This document shows, piece after piece, positions 1 to 9,576 of a stretch of DNA of 64,000 nt (position 1 is the stretch's first letter; each line of letters opens with the position of its first letter). The notes beneath the pieces were generated by a model. It did not search any database. It saw only the letters and a program-made list of their open reading frames with translations, and was not told where the DNA came from. The stretch comes from Streptomyces sp. NBC_00483 (GTDB taxonomy: Bacteria > Actinomycetota > Actinomycetes > Streptomycetales > Streptomycetaceae): NCBI RefSeq assembly GCF_036013745.1, contig NZ_CP107880.1, positions 6,324,001 to 6,388,000 of the forward strand, in the 5' to 3' direction. The position numbers were made by a program, and so were the translations under genes.

Positions 1-1
1 G

Positions 2-895
2 GTCCGCGACCGGGTACCCGCCGGATGCACGGTCCGCGCCACCGTCCAGACCAACGCCACGCTGCTCAACGAGCGCAGCCTCGCGACCCTGGCCCGGCAC
101 GACATCAGCATCGGCATCAGCCTCGACGGGGGCACCGCCGAGCGCAACGCACTCCGCGTCGACCACGCGGGCCGCCCTTCCTGGCCCGCCGCCGCACGCG
201 GGGCACGGCTGGTCGCCGAGCGCTTCCCGCGGTCCTTCGCCGGGATCCTCGCGGTCGTGGACCCCGCGCAGGACCCCGTCGGGACCTACGAGTCCCTGCT
301 CGCCCTCGGACCGCCCGCCCTGGACCTGCTGCTGCCGCACGGCAACTGGACGAACCCGCCGCCGCACTGGGACAGCACGGGAACGGTCCACGGGGACTGG
401 CTGTGCGCCGTCTTCGACCGCTGGTGGGAGGCCGGGCGCCGGGAGACACGGATCCGCCTCTTCGAGGAGTGCATCGCGCTGCTCCTCGGCCTTCCGGCGG
501 CCACGGAGTCGCTGGGGCTCGCGCCCTTCGACGCCGTGGTCGTCGAGACGGACGGATCGATCGAGCAGGTGGACTCCCTGAAATCGGCCTACGAGGGCGC
601 GGCCGCGACCGGCCTCGGCGTCTTCGACAACGACTTCGACGAAGCCCTCGCGCATCCGGGGGTGGTCGCCCGGCAGGCGGCCGCCACGGAACTGTCGGGA
701 CAGTGCCGGGCCTGCCCCCTGCTGACCGTCTGCGGAGGCGGTCACTACGCGCACCGCTACCGGGCGGGCAGCGGATTCCGCAACCCCTCCGTGTACTGCG
801 CCGACCTGCAGCGGTTCATCCGCCATGTGGCCGCACGGGTCGCGGAGCCGCCCGCCGCGGCCGTCCCGGTCTCTCCCGAAAGGAGCACCCCGTGA
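2..895 (+). CDS. fxsB: Radical SAM/SPASM peptide maturase FxsB, 3' part only
   Basis: The gene enters from the left edge in frame 2, so its start and the CxxxCxxC radical-SAM cluster motif are not visible. The visible part contains QTNATLLN and IGISLDGG, typical of the radical SAM barrel of SPASM peptide maturases. Near the C-terminus is a SPASM-type cysteine cluster: CRACPLLTVCGGG followed by YC about 25 residues later. FxsB-family enzymes modify the FxSxx-COOH precursor peptide and are reported to install three-residue cyclophane crosslinks. TGA (893-895) overlaps the ATG of the next gene. A good AGGAG (881-885) precedes that ATG, so this is a real gene boundary and not an obvious frameshift. 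Family assignment is firm; the substrate peptide is outside the window. Confidence 0.88.
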   Translation, partial: VRDRVPAGCTVRATVQTNATLLNERSLATLARHDISIGISLDGGTAERNALRVDHAGRPSWPAAARGARLVAERFPRSFAGILAVVDPAQDPVGTYESLLALGPPALDLLLPHGNWTNPPPHWDSTGTVHGDWLCAVFDRWWEAGRRETRIRLFEECIALLLGLPAATESLGLAPFDAVVVETDGSIEQVDSLKSAYEGAAATGLGVFDNDFDEALAHPGVVARQAAATELSGQCRACPLLTVCGGGHYAHRYRAGSGFRNPSVYCADLQRFIRHVAARVAEPPAAAVPVSPERSTP

Positions 896-2319
896 TGCTC
901 TCGGAGGTCCCGGACCCGGTCCTCGACGAACTCGGCCGGACCGAAGGCGGCCCGGACACGCTCGCGCTCCTCGTGCACGACCAGGACACCCGGCGCCTGC
1001 TGCTGCTCCGCGCCCTCCTCGACGCGGCGGACGCGGCGGACCCGAGGGTGTGCTCCCCGGAGCAGAAGGCGCGGCTGAAGGACGACTGGGCGCTGCTGAC
1101 CGAGGCGGAGGACAAGCCGCGGTCGGCCGGGCCCCGGGGCGCGCCCTCGGCCCGGGACCGGATCCGCTATCCGCTCACCGGACCGTGGGCCCTGCGGTGC
1201 CTGCGCGGCCTGGACCGGGCCGTGGGCTCCGCCGAGCCGGACGAGGCGCGCCGACTGGCCCTCGACCTCGGCCACTTCAGCGCGCTGGCCGCCGTGTCCG
1301 CCGCGCGCGCAGGCATCCCCTTCACGACGCGCCTGACCGCCCACGACGGCACCCTGAACCTCCCGTCCCTCGGCAGCCTGGGCACCGCCCCGTCCGACGA
1401 CGTGCACGTCGAAGTCGTCGCCCGTGACGGCTGGATGAGGCTGCGTCGGCACGGCGGCGCCGACGTCGTCGTCTTCCTGGAGAACGGGTTCGGCGCGTGG
1501 TCGGGCTCGCGCGCGTGGACGCCCGCCCACGCGCTGCCCGGGCTGACCCCCGAGGCCGCACCCATGCCCCTGGACGACCTCGACCCGTACCGCACGGGAC
1601 CAGAGCCCCGCCATCGCACCCAGAGCGGTCCGACGACGCTGGACGACGCGGAACGCAAACGCTGGCTCATGGCCTGGTCGGGCACCGCCGCGGTGCTGCG
1701 CACGGGCGGCGCGCACCGGCTGACGGAGGCCCTGGCGCTGCTGCGCTGCCTCGTGCCCCTGGAGATGCCGCCGGGCGCGGAGGCGCGGGGCGGTTGCAGC
1801 GCCACCCGGCGCGAGGCGTTCGGCGCCCTGCTCACCAGCACCCCGCCCACGTCGGCCGCCTTCGCGGCAACGGTCGTCCACGAACTCCAGCACGCGAAGC
1901 TCTCCGCCCTGAGCGACGCCGTGGTGCTCCACCAAGGTGACGGCCGCGCCCGGTACTTCGCGCCCTGGCGCCCCGACCCGCGACCGTACGACGGGCTCCT
2001 CCAGGGCGCCTACGCGCATCTGGCACTGGCCGACTTCTTCCAGCGCCGGGCGCTTTCCGTGCCCTCCCGCGCCGAGTCCGCCTGGACCCAGTACAGTCGC
2101 TACCGGGTCCAGGTGGGAGCCGTGCTCCCGGTGCTCGTCGGCTCGCCCGACCTGACCGCGCGCGGGCGCCGCTTCGTCGACCAGATGGTCGTCGCGTACG
2201 AACGCATGGACGCGCACCCCGCGCCACGTGGCCATACGGCGCGCGCGGAGGCGTACGTGAGTGCCGTCCGCACCCTGTGGACGCAGCGACAGTCCTCGAC
2301 CACCCGTCCGAATGAGTGA
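895..2319 (+). CDS. HExxH-type peptide beta-hydroxylase domain protein of the Fxs system
   Basis: Starts at ATG 895, which shares its A with the fxsB stop (TGATG) behind AGGAG at 881-885; 474 residues. The motif VVHELQHAK near residues 327-335 gives an intact HExxH (H329, E330, H333) followed by a Leu/Ala-rich helix. This matches the HExxH domain found as a C-terminal extension of fused FxsB proteins and as stand-alone alpha-ketoglutarate-dependent peptide beta-hydroxylases. In fused forms the extension is often annotated as inactivated, but here the metal-binding residues look complete. The TGATG overlap implies coupled translation with fxsB and action on the same peptide. The reaction and substrate are inferred from family and context, not seen. 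Confidence 0.75.
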   Translation: MLSEVPDPVLDELGRTEGGPDTLALLVHDQDTRRLLLLRALLDAADAADPRVCSPEQKARLKDDWALLTEAEDKPRSAGPRGAPSARDRIRYPLTGPWALRCLRGLDRAVGSAEPDEARRLALDLGHFSALAAVSAARAGIPFTTRLTAHDGTLNLPSLGSLGTAPSDDVHVEVVARDGWMRLRRHGGADVVVFLENGFGAWSGSRAWTPAHALPGLTPEAAPMPLDDLDPYRTGPEPRHRTQSGPTTLDDAERKRWLMAWSGTAAVLRTGGAHRLTEALALLRCLVPLEMPPGAEARGGCSATRREAFGALLTSTPPTSAAFAATVVHELQHAKLSALSDAVVLHQGDGRARYFAPWRPDPRPYDGLLQGAYAHLALADFFQRRALSVPSRAESAWTQYSRYRVQVGAVLPVLVGSPDLTARGRRFVDQMVVAYERMDAHPAPRGHTARAEAYVSAVRTLWTQRQSSTTRPNE

Positions 2320-2448
2320 AGATGTCGGCGGACCGGTGTTCCGCTGCGCGAAGATCCTGGAACCAAGGCGTAGTTGGCGGTGTGACACTTACCAGCATCG
2401 CGCCGAGGTCCTACGATTTTTTTGCGACTACGCGCAGGAGGCCGCTGC

Positions 2449-5400
2449 ATGTCTGGAACTCGTAAGCCGGTCGGGACGACCGTGGGGGATGCCCGGAAGC
2501 GGACGGTCACGATCAGCTTCGCCGGGTTCAACAGGGCCTGGGCGGCCTGGATCGGGGACCGTCTTGAGCGGCGCGGCCTGCGGGTGGTGTACCAGCGCTG
2601 GGAGTCCCCGGCGGAGACCCCGCTCGTCGATCTGCTGCGGGACCTGAGCCTGGCGGAGGGCCGGGTCCTCATCATCGTCAGTGAGTGGTACTTCCAGCTT
2701 GGCCCGCGCACGCACGAGGAGTGGAACGCGGCGCTGCGCGCGGTCGTCGCACCCGACCCCTCCCGGTTCGCGGCCGTCTCTCTGACCACGTCCCCGCTGC
2801 CGTCGGCCACCCCCGTGCTGGGGGCGGTCGGGCTGACCAACCTGGGGGCCGAGGAGGCCGAGCGGCGACTCCTCGAGCGGCTCGACCTGCCGACCGACCC
2901 GCTGCCCGAGCCCGCCGCCGGCGCGCGGCGCGGCCCCCGGTTCCCGGCGACGATGCCCGAGGTGTGGGGCGGAGTGCCCCGCCGCAACACACGCTTCACC
3001 GGCCGAGAGGCGCTCCTCAACGAGGCGTACCACAAGCTGACTTCGGCCGAGTCGGGCGCGGGCGTGCTGACGTTCCACGGCATGTCGGGCGTCGGCAAGA
3101 CACAGCTCGCGGCCGAGTACGTCTACCGCTTCGGCTCCGAGTACGACGTCGTCTGGTGGGTCAACGCCGAGAAGCGCGTCACCTACCGGCGCGGCCTCGC
3201 CGAACTCGCGCCCAAACTCGGCCTGCAGACCGGCCAGGAGTACGGCGAGCGGCTGCGCGCGGTCCGGGACTCGCTGCGCCGGGGCGACCCGTACGCGCGA
3301 TGGCTGCTGATCCTCGACGGCGCGGACGAGCCCGACCAGATCTGGGACCTGGTGCCCACCGGACCGGGACAGGTGATCATCACCTCCCGCAACCCGGAGT
3401 GGAGCGAGCACAACAGCATGCTGCTCGACGTGCCGGTCTACCAGCGCGACGAGTCGGTGGCGTTCGTGCGGCGGCGGGCTCCGCGGCTGTCGGAGGCGGA
3501 GGCGGACCAGCTGGCGGATGCCCTGGAGGACCTGCCGCTGCTGCTCGACCAGACGGCGGGCTGGCTGAACGACTCGGACCTGTCGGTCGAGGAGTACATC
3601 GGCCTCCTCGACGGCGGCGTCGACCAGGACGTGGTCAAGGTGTCGGCGGACTTCCCCGTCGCCTTCCAGACCGCCTGGTCGATACTGCTGAACAAGCTCC
3701 GCGACACCGTCCCGGAGTCCGTCGACCTGCTGCGGCTGTGCACGTTCTTCGCGCCCGGCTTCATCCCCGTACGCCTGCTGCGGGAGATGCTCAGCGACGA
3801 GCTGCCCGAACAGGTCGCGGGCCTGCTGAACGACCCCCTGCTGTGGAACAAGGCGATCAACCAGCTGCGCCAGTACTCGGTGGTCCGCCTGGAGTCCCAC
3901 GAGGCGGGCGCGGACGAGGCGACCGCCTCCGGGGAATCCCTGTACCTGCACCGCATGGTCCACCAGATCGTGCACGCCGACATGCCGGAGGCGGACCGCC
4001 GCGAGTTCGTCGACGTCGTGCGGCGGGCGCTGGCCGCCGCCGACCCGCGCAGGCCCACCGACACCCGCCTGTGGCCCGGCTACGCGGAGATCGCGCCGCA
4101 CCTGAAGTACGCCGACGTGCTGCAGAGCAAGGAGCCAGGCGTCCAGACCCTGGTGCTCAACTGCCTGCGCTACATGTACTTCTCCGGCGAGTACACGGCC
4201 GGCATCAAGCTGGGCGAGCGCGCCATGGAGGCCTGGCAGGAGCTGCTCGGCGAGAACCATCCGCGTATCTGGGAGCTGTCCTTCCACTACGTCAACGTGC
4301 TGCGCGCCGCCGGTGAGTACGAGCGCACGGAGGTCCTCAACCGCGCCGCGGTCGAGCACCTGCGGGAGACGCGGGGTCCGGACGACCTGGAGCACCTGCG
4401 GGCCGCCAGCGGCCTCGCCGCCGACCTGCGCGGCCTCGGACGCTACGACGAGGCGCTCGAACTGTGCCGGTGGATCCTGACCGCCTATCAGGGGCTCCTC
4501 GGCGAACAGGACTCGCGCACGCTGAACGCGCAGAACAACGTGGCCGTCACCCTGCGGCTGCTCGGCTCCTACGCCGAGGCCCTCGACATCGACCGACAGG
4601 TCATGGAGTCACGGCGGACCCTGCTGAAGGGTCGGCACCCCTGGACGCTCGACTCCCAGATCTCCTACTCCATCGACCTGAGGCTGAACGGCCGGTACGA
4701 CGAGGCCGAGTCGAACCAGGTGCAGAGCCTGCGCGAGAACCGGCTCGTGATGGGGGAGAGCAACCCGCAGACCCTCAAGGCCGAGTACAACCTCGCGCTC
4801 TGCCACTACCGCAGGGGCGAGCGCGCGAAGGCGGGCCACGTCCTCGCGCGCGTACTGGAGCGCGGTGAGCGAGTGATGGGCGAGGCCCACCCGTGGACCC
4901 TCGTCTTCGCCTCCGCCCAGAGCTGCTTCGCCCGCGAGGACGGGGACATCGACGAGGCGCGGGAGCTCAGCGAGGCCATCGTCGCCCGTTACGAACTCAC
5001 GCTCGCCGGGAGCCACCCCTTCGTCGCGGGGGCCCGCGCCAACCAGGCGCTCATCCTGCGCAACGTGGGGGAGCGCGATCACGCCCACGACCTCATCGAG
5101 CGGTCCCTGACCGACATGACCGCCGCGGTGGGCGAGAACCACCCCTGGACGCTGGGCTGCGCCGTCAACGCCTCGGCCCTGCGCAACCTCGTCGGTGACA
5201 CCGAGTCCGCCGCCCAACTCAGCAATGACACGGTGACACGCGCCATCGAGACGCTGGGCCGCACCCACCCCCTCACCCTGTCCGCGCGCATCGCGCACGC
5301 GGCCGACCTCCGTGGACTGCGGGAGCGCAGGCAGGCGGAGAAGATCGAGCAGGAGGCCCTCTCGGACCTGGAGGCGACGCTCGGCAAGCAGCACGTGCAC

Positions 5401-5460
5401 ACCATCTCGGCCCGCGCCCGCAACCGCCCCCACTGGGACTTCGAGCCCCAGACGACCTGA
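2449..5460 (+). CDS. fxsT: FxSxx-COOH system TIR/NB-ARC/TPR protein FxsT
   Basis: ATG 2449 is chosen because AGGAGG (2436-2441) lies 7 bases upstream; an in-frame TTG at 2422 lacks such a site. 1003 residues. Residues about 17-145 form a TIR-like domain, with VTISFAGF at the first strand and SEWYF...THEEWNAAL at the usual place of the NADase glutamate. Next is an NB-ARC/STAND ATPase with Walker A GMSGVGKT at 211-218 and a Walker B-like LLILDGAD at about 286-293. The second half is tetratricopeptide repeats (recurrent GRYDEA, LGENHP and LGxxHPxT units). In Fxs systems this gene accompanies the FxsA precursor and FxsB. The architecture resembles STAND signalling or immune proteins; its actual role is unknown. 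It lies 129 bp after the hydroxylase gene and may have its own promoter. Confidence 0.87.
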   Translation: MSGTRKPVGTTVGDARKRTVTISFAGFNRAWAAWIGDRLERRGLRVVYQRWESPAETPLVDLLRDLSLAEGRVLIIVSEWYFQLGPRTHEEWNAALRAVVAPDPSRFAAVSLTTSPLPSATPVLGAVGLTNLGAEEAERRLLERLDLPTDPLPEPAAGARRGPRFPATMPEVWGGVPRRNTRFTGREALLNEAYHKLTSAESGAGVLTFHGMSGVGKTQLAAEYVYRFGSEYDVVWWVNAEKRVTYRRGLAELAPKLGLQTGQEYGERLRAVRDSLRRGDPYARWLLILDGADEPDQIWDLVPTGPGQVIITSRNPEWSEHNSMLLDVPVYQRDESVAFVRRRAPRLSEAEADQLADALEDLPLLLDQTAGWLNDSDLSVEEYIGLLDGGVDQDVVKVSADFPVAFQTAWSILLNKLRDTVPESVDLLRLCTFFAPGFIPVRLLREMLSDELPEQVAGLLNDPLLWNKAINQLRQYSVVRLESHEAGADEATASGESLYLHRMVHQIVHADMPEADRREFVDVVRRALAAADPRRPTDTRLWPGYAEIAPHLKYADVLQSKEPGVQTLVLNCLRYMYFSGEYTAGIKLGERAMEAWQELLGENHPRIWELSFHYVNVLRAAGEYERTEVLNRAAVEHLRETRGPDDLEHLRAASGLAADLRGLGRYDEALELCRWILTAYQGLLGEQDSRTLNAQNNVAVTLRLLGSYAEALDIDRQVMESRRTLLKGRHPWTLDSQISYSIDLRLNGRYDEAESNQVQSLRENRLVMGESNPQTLKAEYNLALCHYRRGERAKAGHVLARVLERGERVMGEAHPWTLVFASAQSCFAREDGDIDEARELSEAIVARYELTLAGSHPFVAGARANQALILRNVGERDHAHDLIERSLTDMTAAVGENHPWTLGCAVNASALRNLVGDTESAAQLSNDTVTRAIETLGRTHPLTLSARIAHAADLRGLRERRQAEKIEQEALSDLEATLGKQHVHTISARARNRPHWDFEPQTT

Positions 5461-5478
5461 CGCGGCCGCGTACGCAGG

Positions 5479-5517
5479 CCGAAGGCCCGGCCCCTCGAAA
5501 GGGGACCGGGCCTTCGG
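5479..5517. terminator. Bidirectional terminator between fxsT and kgd
   Basis: Inverted repeat of CCGAAGGCCCGG-CCCC (5479-5494) with GGGG-A-CCGGGCCTTCGG (5501-5517), a 6-base loop and one bulged A. It sits between two convergent genes and can serve both. Confidence 0.85.
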
Positions 5518-5541
5518 TCATGCTCGCTGGGCTCCGGGGCC

Positions 5542-8500
5542 TTACGCCTCGAAGACCTCGCGCACCAGCTGCTCCTGCTCGGCCTGGTGACGCTTGGCCG
5601 AGCCGACCGCCGGGGACGAGCCGTGCGGCCGCGAGATGCGGCGCAGGCGCTCGGCGCCCGGGATGTCGGCGCCGACGGCCAGGTCCAGGTGGTCGATCAG
5701 GTTGAGCGCGATGAACGGCCAGGCACCCTGGTTCGCCGGCTCCTCCTGCGCCCAGATGTACTTCTCGGCGTTCGGGAACTTGGCGATCTCGGCCTGGAGC
5801 TCGGCACCCGGCAGCGGGTACAGGCGCTCGACGCGGATGATCGCGGTCTCCGTGTCGCCGCGCTTCTGCCGCTCGGCCTCCAGGTCGTAGTACAGCTTGC
5901 CCGCCACGAAGACGACCTTCTTGACCGCGTTCGGGGTGACCGACTCGTCGCTGATGACCGGGCGGAAGCCGCCCGTCGTGAACTCCTCCACCTTCGACGC
6001 GGCGGCCTTGAGGCGCAGCATGGACTTCGGCGTGAAGACCACCAGCGGCTTGTGGTGCGGGTTGTGCACCTGCCACCGCAGGAGGTGGAAGTAGTTCGAC
6101 GGCAGCGTCGGCATGGCGACCGTCATGTTGTTCTGCGCGCACAGCTGGAGGAAGCGCTCGACGCGGGCCGAGGAGTGGTCCGGGCCCTGGCCCTCGTAGC
6201 CGTGGGGGAGGAGGAGCGTGACACCGCTCGTCTGGCCCCACTTCTGCTCGGCGGCCGAGATGTACTCGTCGACGATGGTCTGCGCACCGTTGACGAAGTC
6301 ACCGAACTGCGCCTCCCACAGCACGAGCGACTCGGGGCGCGCCAGCGAGTAGCCGTACTCGAAGCCCATGACCGCGTACTCGGAGAGCAGCGAGTCGTAG
6401 ACGTTGTAGCGGGCCTGGTCCTGCGACAGGTAGAGGAGCGGGGTGAAGTCCTCGCCCGTCTTGTTGTCGATGAGGACCGCGTGACGCTGACCGAAGGTGC
6501 CGCGGCGCGAGTCCTGGCCGGACAGCCGGACCGGCGTGCCCTCCAGGAGCAGCGAGCCGAGGGCGAGGGTCTCGCCCATGCCCCAGTCGATCGTCCCGTC
6601 CTCGATCATCGACGCGCGGCGCTGCAGCTGCGGCAGCAGACGCGGGTGCACCGTGACGTTGTCCGGGATGTTGACCTGGGACTCGGCGATGCGCTTGACG
6701 ACCTCCTGGGAGATCGCCGTCTGCACGGCCACGGGGAACTCGGCCTGCGGGTCGGGGACCTCGGCGGCGGCCGGGTGCGAGACGGCCTCGCGGACCTCCG
6801 TGAAGACCTTCTCCAGCTGGCCCTGGAAGTCCTGCAGCGCCTGCTCGGCCTCTTCCAGGGTGATGTCGCCGCGACCGATGAGGGACTCGGTGTAGAGCTT
6901 GCGCACCGAGCGCTTCTTGTCGATCAGGTCGTACATCAGCGGCTGCGTGAACGCCGGGTTGTCCGACTCGTTGTGACCGCGGCGGCGGTAGCAGATGAGG
7001 TCGATGACGACGTCCTTGTTGAACGCCTGGCGGAACTCGAAGGCCAGACGGGCAACGCGGACGACGGCCTCGGGGTCGTCGCCGTTCACGTGGAAGATCG
7101 GCGCCTCGATCATGCGGGCCACGTCCGTGGCGTACATGGAGGAGCGCGACGACTCGGGAGCCGCCGTGAAGCCGACCTGGTTGTTGATGACGATGTGGAC
7201 CGTGCCGCCCGTGCGGTAGCCGCGCAGCTGCGACATGTTGAGCGTCTCGGCGACCACACCCTGGCCCGCGAAGGCCGCGTCACCGTGCAGGGCGACCGGC
7301 AGGACCGTGAAGTCCGTGCCGCCCTTGTTGATGATGTCCTGCTTGGCGCGGACGATGCCCTCGATGACCGGGTCGACCGTCTCCAGGTGGGACGGGTTCG
7401 CGGCCAGCGAGACGTTGATCTGCTCGCCGTCCAGGCCGGTGAAGGTGCCCTGGGCGCCCAGGTGGTACTTCACGTCGCCGGAGCCGTGCATCGACTTCGG
7501 GTCGAGGTTGCCCTCGAACTCCCGGAAGATCTGCGCGTACGACTTGCCGACGATGTTCGCCAGGACGTTCAGCCGGCCGCGGTGGGCCATGCCGATGACG
7601 ACCTCGTCGAGACGGTTCTCGGCGGCGGAGTCGATGACCGCGTCGAGCAGCGGGATGACGGACTCGCCGCCCTCCAGGGAGAACCGCTTCTGACCGACGT
7701 ACTTGGTCTGAAGGAAGGTCTCGAAGGCCTCCGCCGAGTTCAGCCGGCGCAGGATGCGCAGCTGCTCCTCGCGCTCCGGCTTGGCGTGCGGCCGCTCGAT
7801 GCGGTCCTGCAGCCAGCGGCGCTGCTTCGGGTCCTGGATGTGCATGAACTCGACGCCGGTGGTGCGGCAGTACGAGTCGCGCAGCACGCCGAGGACGTCG
7901 CGCAGCTTCATCATCGACTTGCCGGCGAAGCCGCCGACGGCGAACTCGCGCTCCAGGTCCCAGAGCGTCAGGCCGTGCTCGGTGATGTCCAGGTCGGGGT
8001 GCTTGCGCTGCTGGTACTCCAGCGGGTCCGTGTCGGCCATGACGTGGCCGCGCACCCGGTAGGAGTGGATCAGCTCGAAGACACGGGCGGCCTTGGTGAC
8101 GTCGTCGTCGTGCGAGGCGTCGATGTCCTTGAGCCAGCGGACCGGCTCGTAGGGGATCCGCAGGGCCTTGAAGATCTCGTCGTAGAACTCGCCCTCGCCG
8201 AGGAGGAGGTTCGCGACGATGCGCAGGAACTCGCCGGAGGCGGCGCCCTGGATGACCCGGTGGTCGTAGGTCGACGTGAGCGTCATGACCTTCGAGATGC
8301 CGAGCTTGTTCAGCGTGTCCTGGGACGTGCCCTGGAACTCCGCCGGGTAGTCCATGGAGCCGACGCCCATGATGACCGACTGTCCGGGCATCAGGCGCGG
8401 GACCGAGTGGACGGTGCCGAGGCCGCCGGGGTTGGTCAGGGAGACCGTGACACCGGTGAAGTCGTCCATGCCGAGCTTGCCGTCACGGGCGCGCCGGACG

Positions 8501-9336
8501 ATGTCCTCGTAGGCCTGCCAGAACTCGAAGAAGTTCAGCGTCTCGGCCTTCTTGATGCCCGCGACGACCAGCTGGCGGTCGCCGTTCGGCTTCACGAGGT
8601 CGATGGCCAGACCGAAGTTGATGTGCTCCGGCTTGACCAGCGTCGGCTTGCCGTCCTTCTCCTGGAAGGAGTAGTTCATCGACGGCATGGCCTTGATGGC
8701 CTGCACCATCGCGTACCCGATGAGGTGCGTGAAGGAGATCTTCCCGCCGCGGGCCCGCTTGAGGTGGTTGTTGATGACGATGCGGTTGTCGAACAGCAGC
8801 TTCACCGGGACCGCGCGCACGGACGTCGCCGTGGGGACCTCGATGGACTTGTTCATGTTCTTCGCGACGGCGGCGGCGGGGCCGCGCAGCGTCACGAGCT
8901 CGGGGCCGGCAGGGGCCTCGGTCGTCACTTCTTCAGCCTTCTTCGGTACAGGGGTGGCGGCAGCGGCCGGCTTCGGCGCGGTGGGCGCGGCCGGAGCGGC
9001 GGGCTTCGCGGGGGCCGGAGCGGCAGCCTGTGCGGGAGCTGCGGCTGCGGGCTTCGCGGGCGCGGCGGGGGCCTGCGCTGCGGGTGCGGCCGGGGCCGCG
9101 GGCTTCTCGGCCGGCTTCGGGGTCGTCGCGGCCCCCGCGGCCGCGGCACCTGGCTTGTAGTCGGCGAAGAAGTCCCACCAGGCTCGGTCAACCGAATTCG
9201 GGTCCTGGAGGTACTGCTGATAGATCTCGTCGACGAGCCACTCGTTGGGTCCGAACGCGGCCGCAGGGTTCTTACCCTGCCCGGCTTGGTCGGTCTCGGT
9301 GGAGATGCTCGAGTTACTGGGGGACTGTGGCGACAC
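5542..9336 (-). CDS. kgd: Multifunctional 2-oxoglutarate decarboxylase/dehydrogenase (Kgd)
   Basis: Central TCA-cycle enzyme of Actinobacteria: decarboxylates 2-oxoglutarate with thiamine diphosphate and, with lipoylated E2 and E3 partners, gives succinyl-CoA. GTG 9336 is chosen (protein begins [10 protein letters not shown]) because AAGAGGG precedes it by about 11 bases and the residues upstream lack family character; 1264 residues. Order of domains: a short N-terminal segment containing [13 protein letters not shown], a long Ala/Pro linker (about residues 60-140), an E2-like acyltransferase domain ending with the YDHRVIQGA active-site region, then the E1 domain with [11 protein letters not shown]. 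There is no lipoyl domain, as expected for actinobacterial E1-E2 fusions. Convergent with fxsT; 240 bp separate it from the upstream sensor kinase. Confidence 0.95.
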   Translation of the reverse strand: MSPQSPSNSSISTETDQAGQGKNPAAAFGPNEWLVDEIYQQYLQDPNSVDRAWWDFFADYKPGAAAAGAATTPKPAEKPAAPAAPAAQAPAAPAKPAAAAPAQAAAPAPAKPAAPAAPTAPKPAAAATPVPKKAEEVTTEAPAGPELVTLRGPAAAVAKNMNKSIEVPTATSVRAVPVKLLFDNRIVINNHLKRARGGKISFTHLIGYAMVQAIKAMPSMNYSFQEKDGKPTLVKPEHINFGLAIDLVKPNGDRQLVVAGIKKAETLNFFEFWQAYEDIVRRARDGKLGMDDFTGVTVSLTNPGGLGTVHSVPRLMPGQSVIMGVGSMDYPAEFQGTSQDTLNKLGISKVMTLTSTYDHRVIQGAASGEFLRIVANLLLGEGEFYDEIFKALRIPYEPVRWLKDIDASHDDDVTKAARVFELIHSYRVRGHVMADTDPLEYQQRKHPDLDITEHGLTLWDLEREFAVGGFAGKSMMKLRDVLGVLRDSYCRTTGVEFMHIQDPKQRRWLQDRIERPHAKPEREEQLRILRRLNSAEAFETFLQTKYVGQKRFSLEGGESVIPLLDAVIDSAAENRLDEVVIGMAHRGRLNVLANIVGKSYAQIFREFEGNLDPKSMHGSGDVKYHLGAQGTFTGLDGEQINVSLAANPSHLETVDPVIEGIVRAKQDIINKGGTDFTVLPVALHGDAAFAGQGVVAETLNMSQLRGYRTGGTVHIVINNQVGFTAAPESSRSSMYATDVARMIEAPIFHVNGDDPEAVVRVARLAFEFRQAFNKDVVIDLICYRRRGHNESDNPAFTQPLMYDLIDKKRSVRKLYTESLIGRGDITLEEAEQALQDFQGQLEKVFTEVREAVSHPAAAEVPDPQAEFPVAVQTAISQEVVKRIAESQVNIPDNVTVHPRLLPQLQRRASMIEDGTIDWGMGETLALGSLLLEGTPVRLSGQDSRRGTFGQRHAVLIDNKTGEDFTPLLYLSQDQARYNVYDSLLSEYAVMGFEYGYSLARPESLVLWEAQFGDFVNGAQTIVDEYISAAEQKWGQTSGVTLLLPHGYEGQGPDHSSARVERFLQLCAQNNMTVAMPTLPSNYFHLLRWQVHNPHHKPLVVFTPKSMLRLKAAASKVEEFTTGGFRPVISDESVTPNAVKKVVFVAGKLYYDLEAERQKRGDTETAIIRVERLYPLPGAELQAEIAKFPNAEKYIWAQEEPANQGAWPFIALNLIDHLDLAVGADIPGAERLRRISRPHGSSPAVGSAKRHQAEQEQLVREVFEA

Positions 9337-9576
9337 GGCGGTAACCGCCCTCTTCCGCTTCTCACAAGGTGATGGACAGCGGGAATAAAGGCTACGCCTC
9401 CATCCACGGGACGTGCAGACCGGGCCGGTCATCCGTCACGTAAGTCACACCGGAAGTTGCGTTTCGGGCCTGGAAATGGCGGGAAACAAGCGGGGTTTCG
9501 GTACGTTCGCATGCGCGCCCGGCGTGTTCGTGTCTGCCCGGCGCGCTCTTGACCCTTGCCTGACCGAAACCCTACG

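Noticed and set aside
881..900. Frameshift between fxsB and the HExxH gene
   Set aside because: The junction has a good Shine-Dalgarno and a TGATG overlap, so two genes are the simpler reading. A sequencing error could only be excluded with the raw data.
25..2319. A single 764-codon open frame over the Fxs region suggesting one fused protein
   Set aside because: Its first 290 codons are a shadow of fxsB, which is in another frame; only the part from ATG 895 has family character.
5587..9372. A 1261-codon open frame antisense to kgd
   Set aside because: Composition artefact of GC-rich coding DNA; no start signal or recognisable motif, while the opposite strand encodes Kgd throughout.
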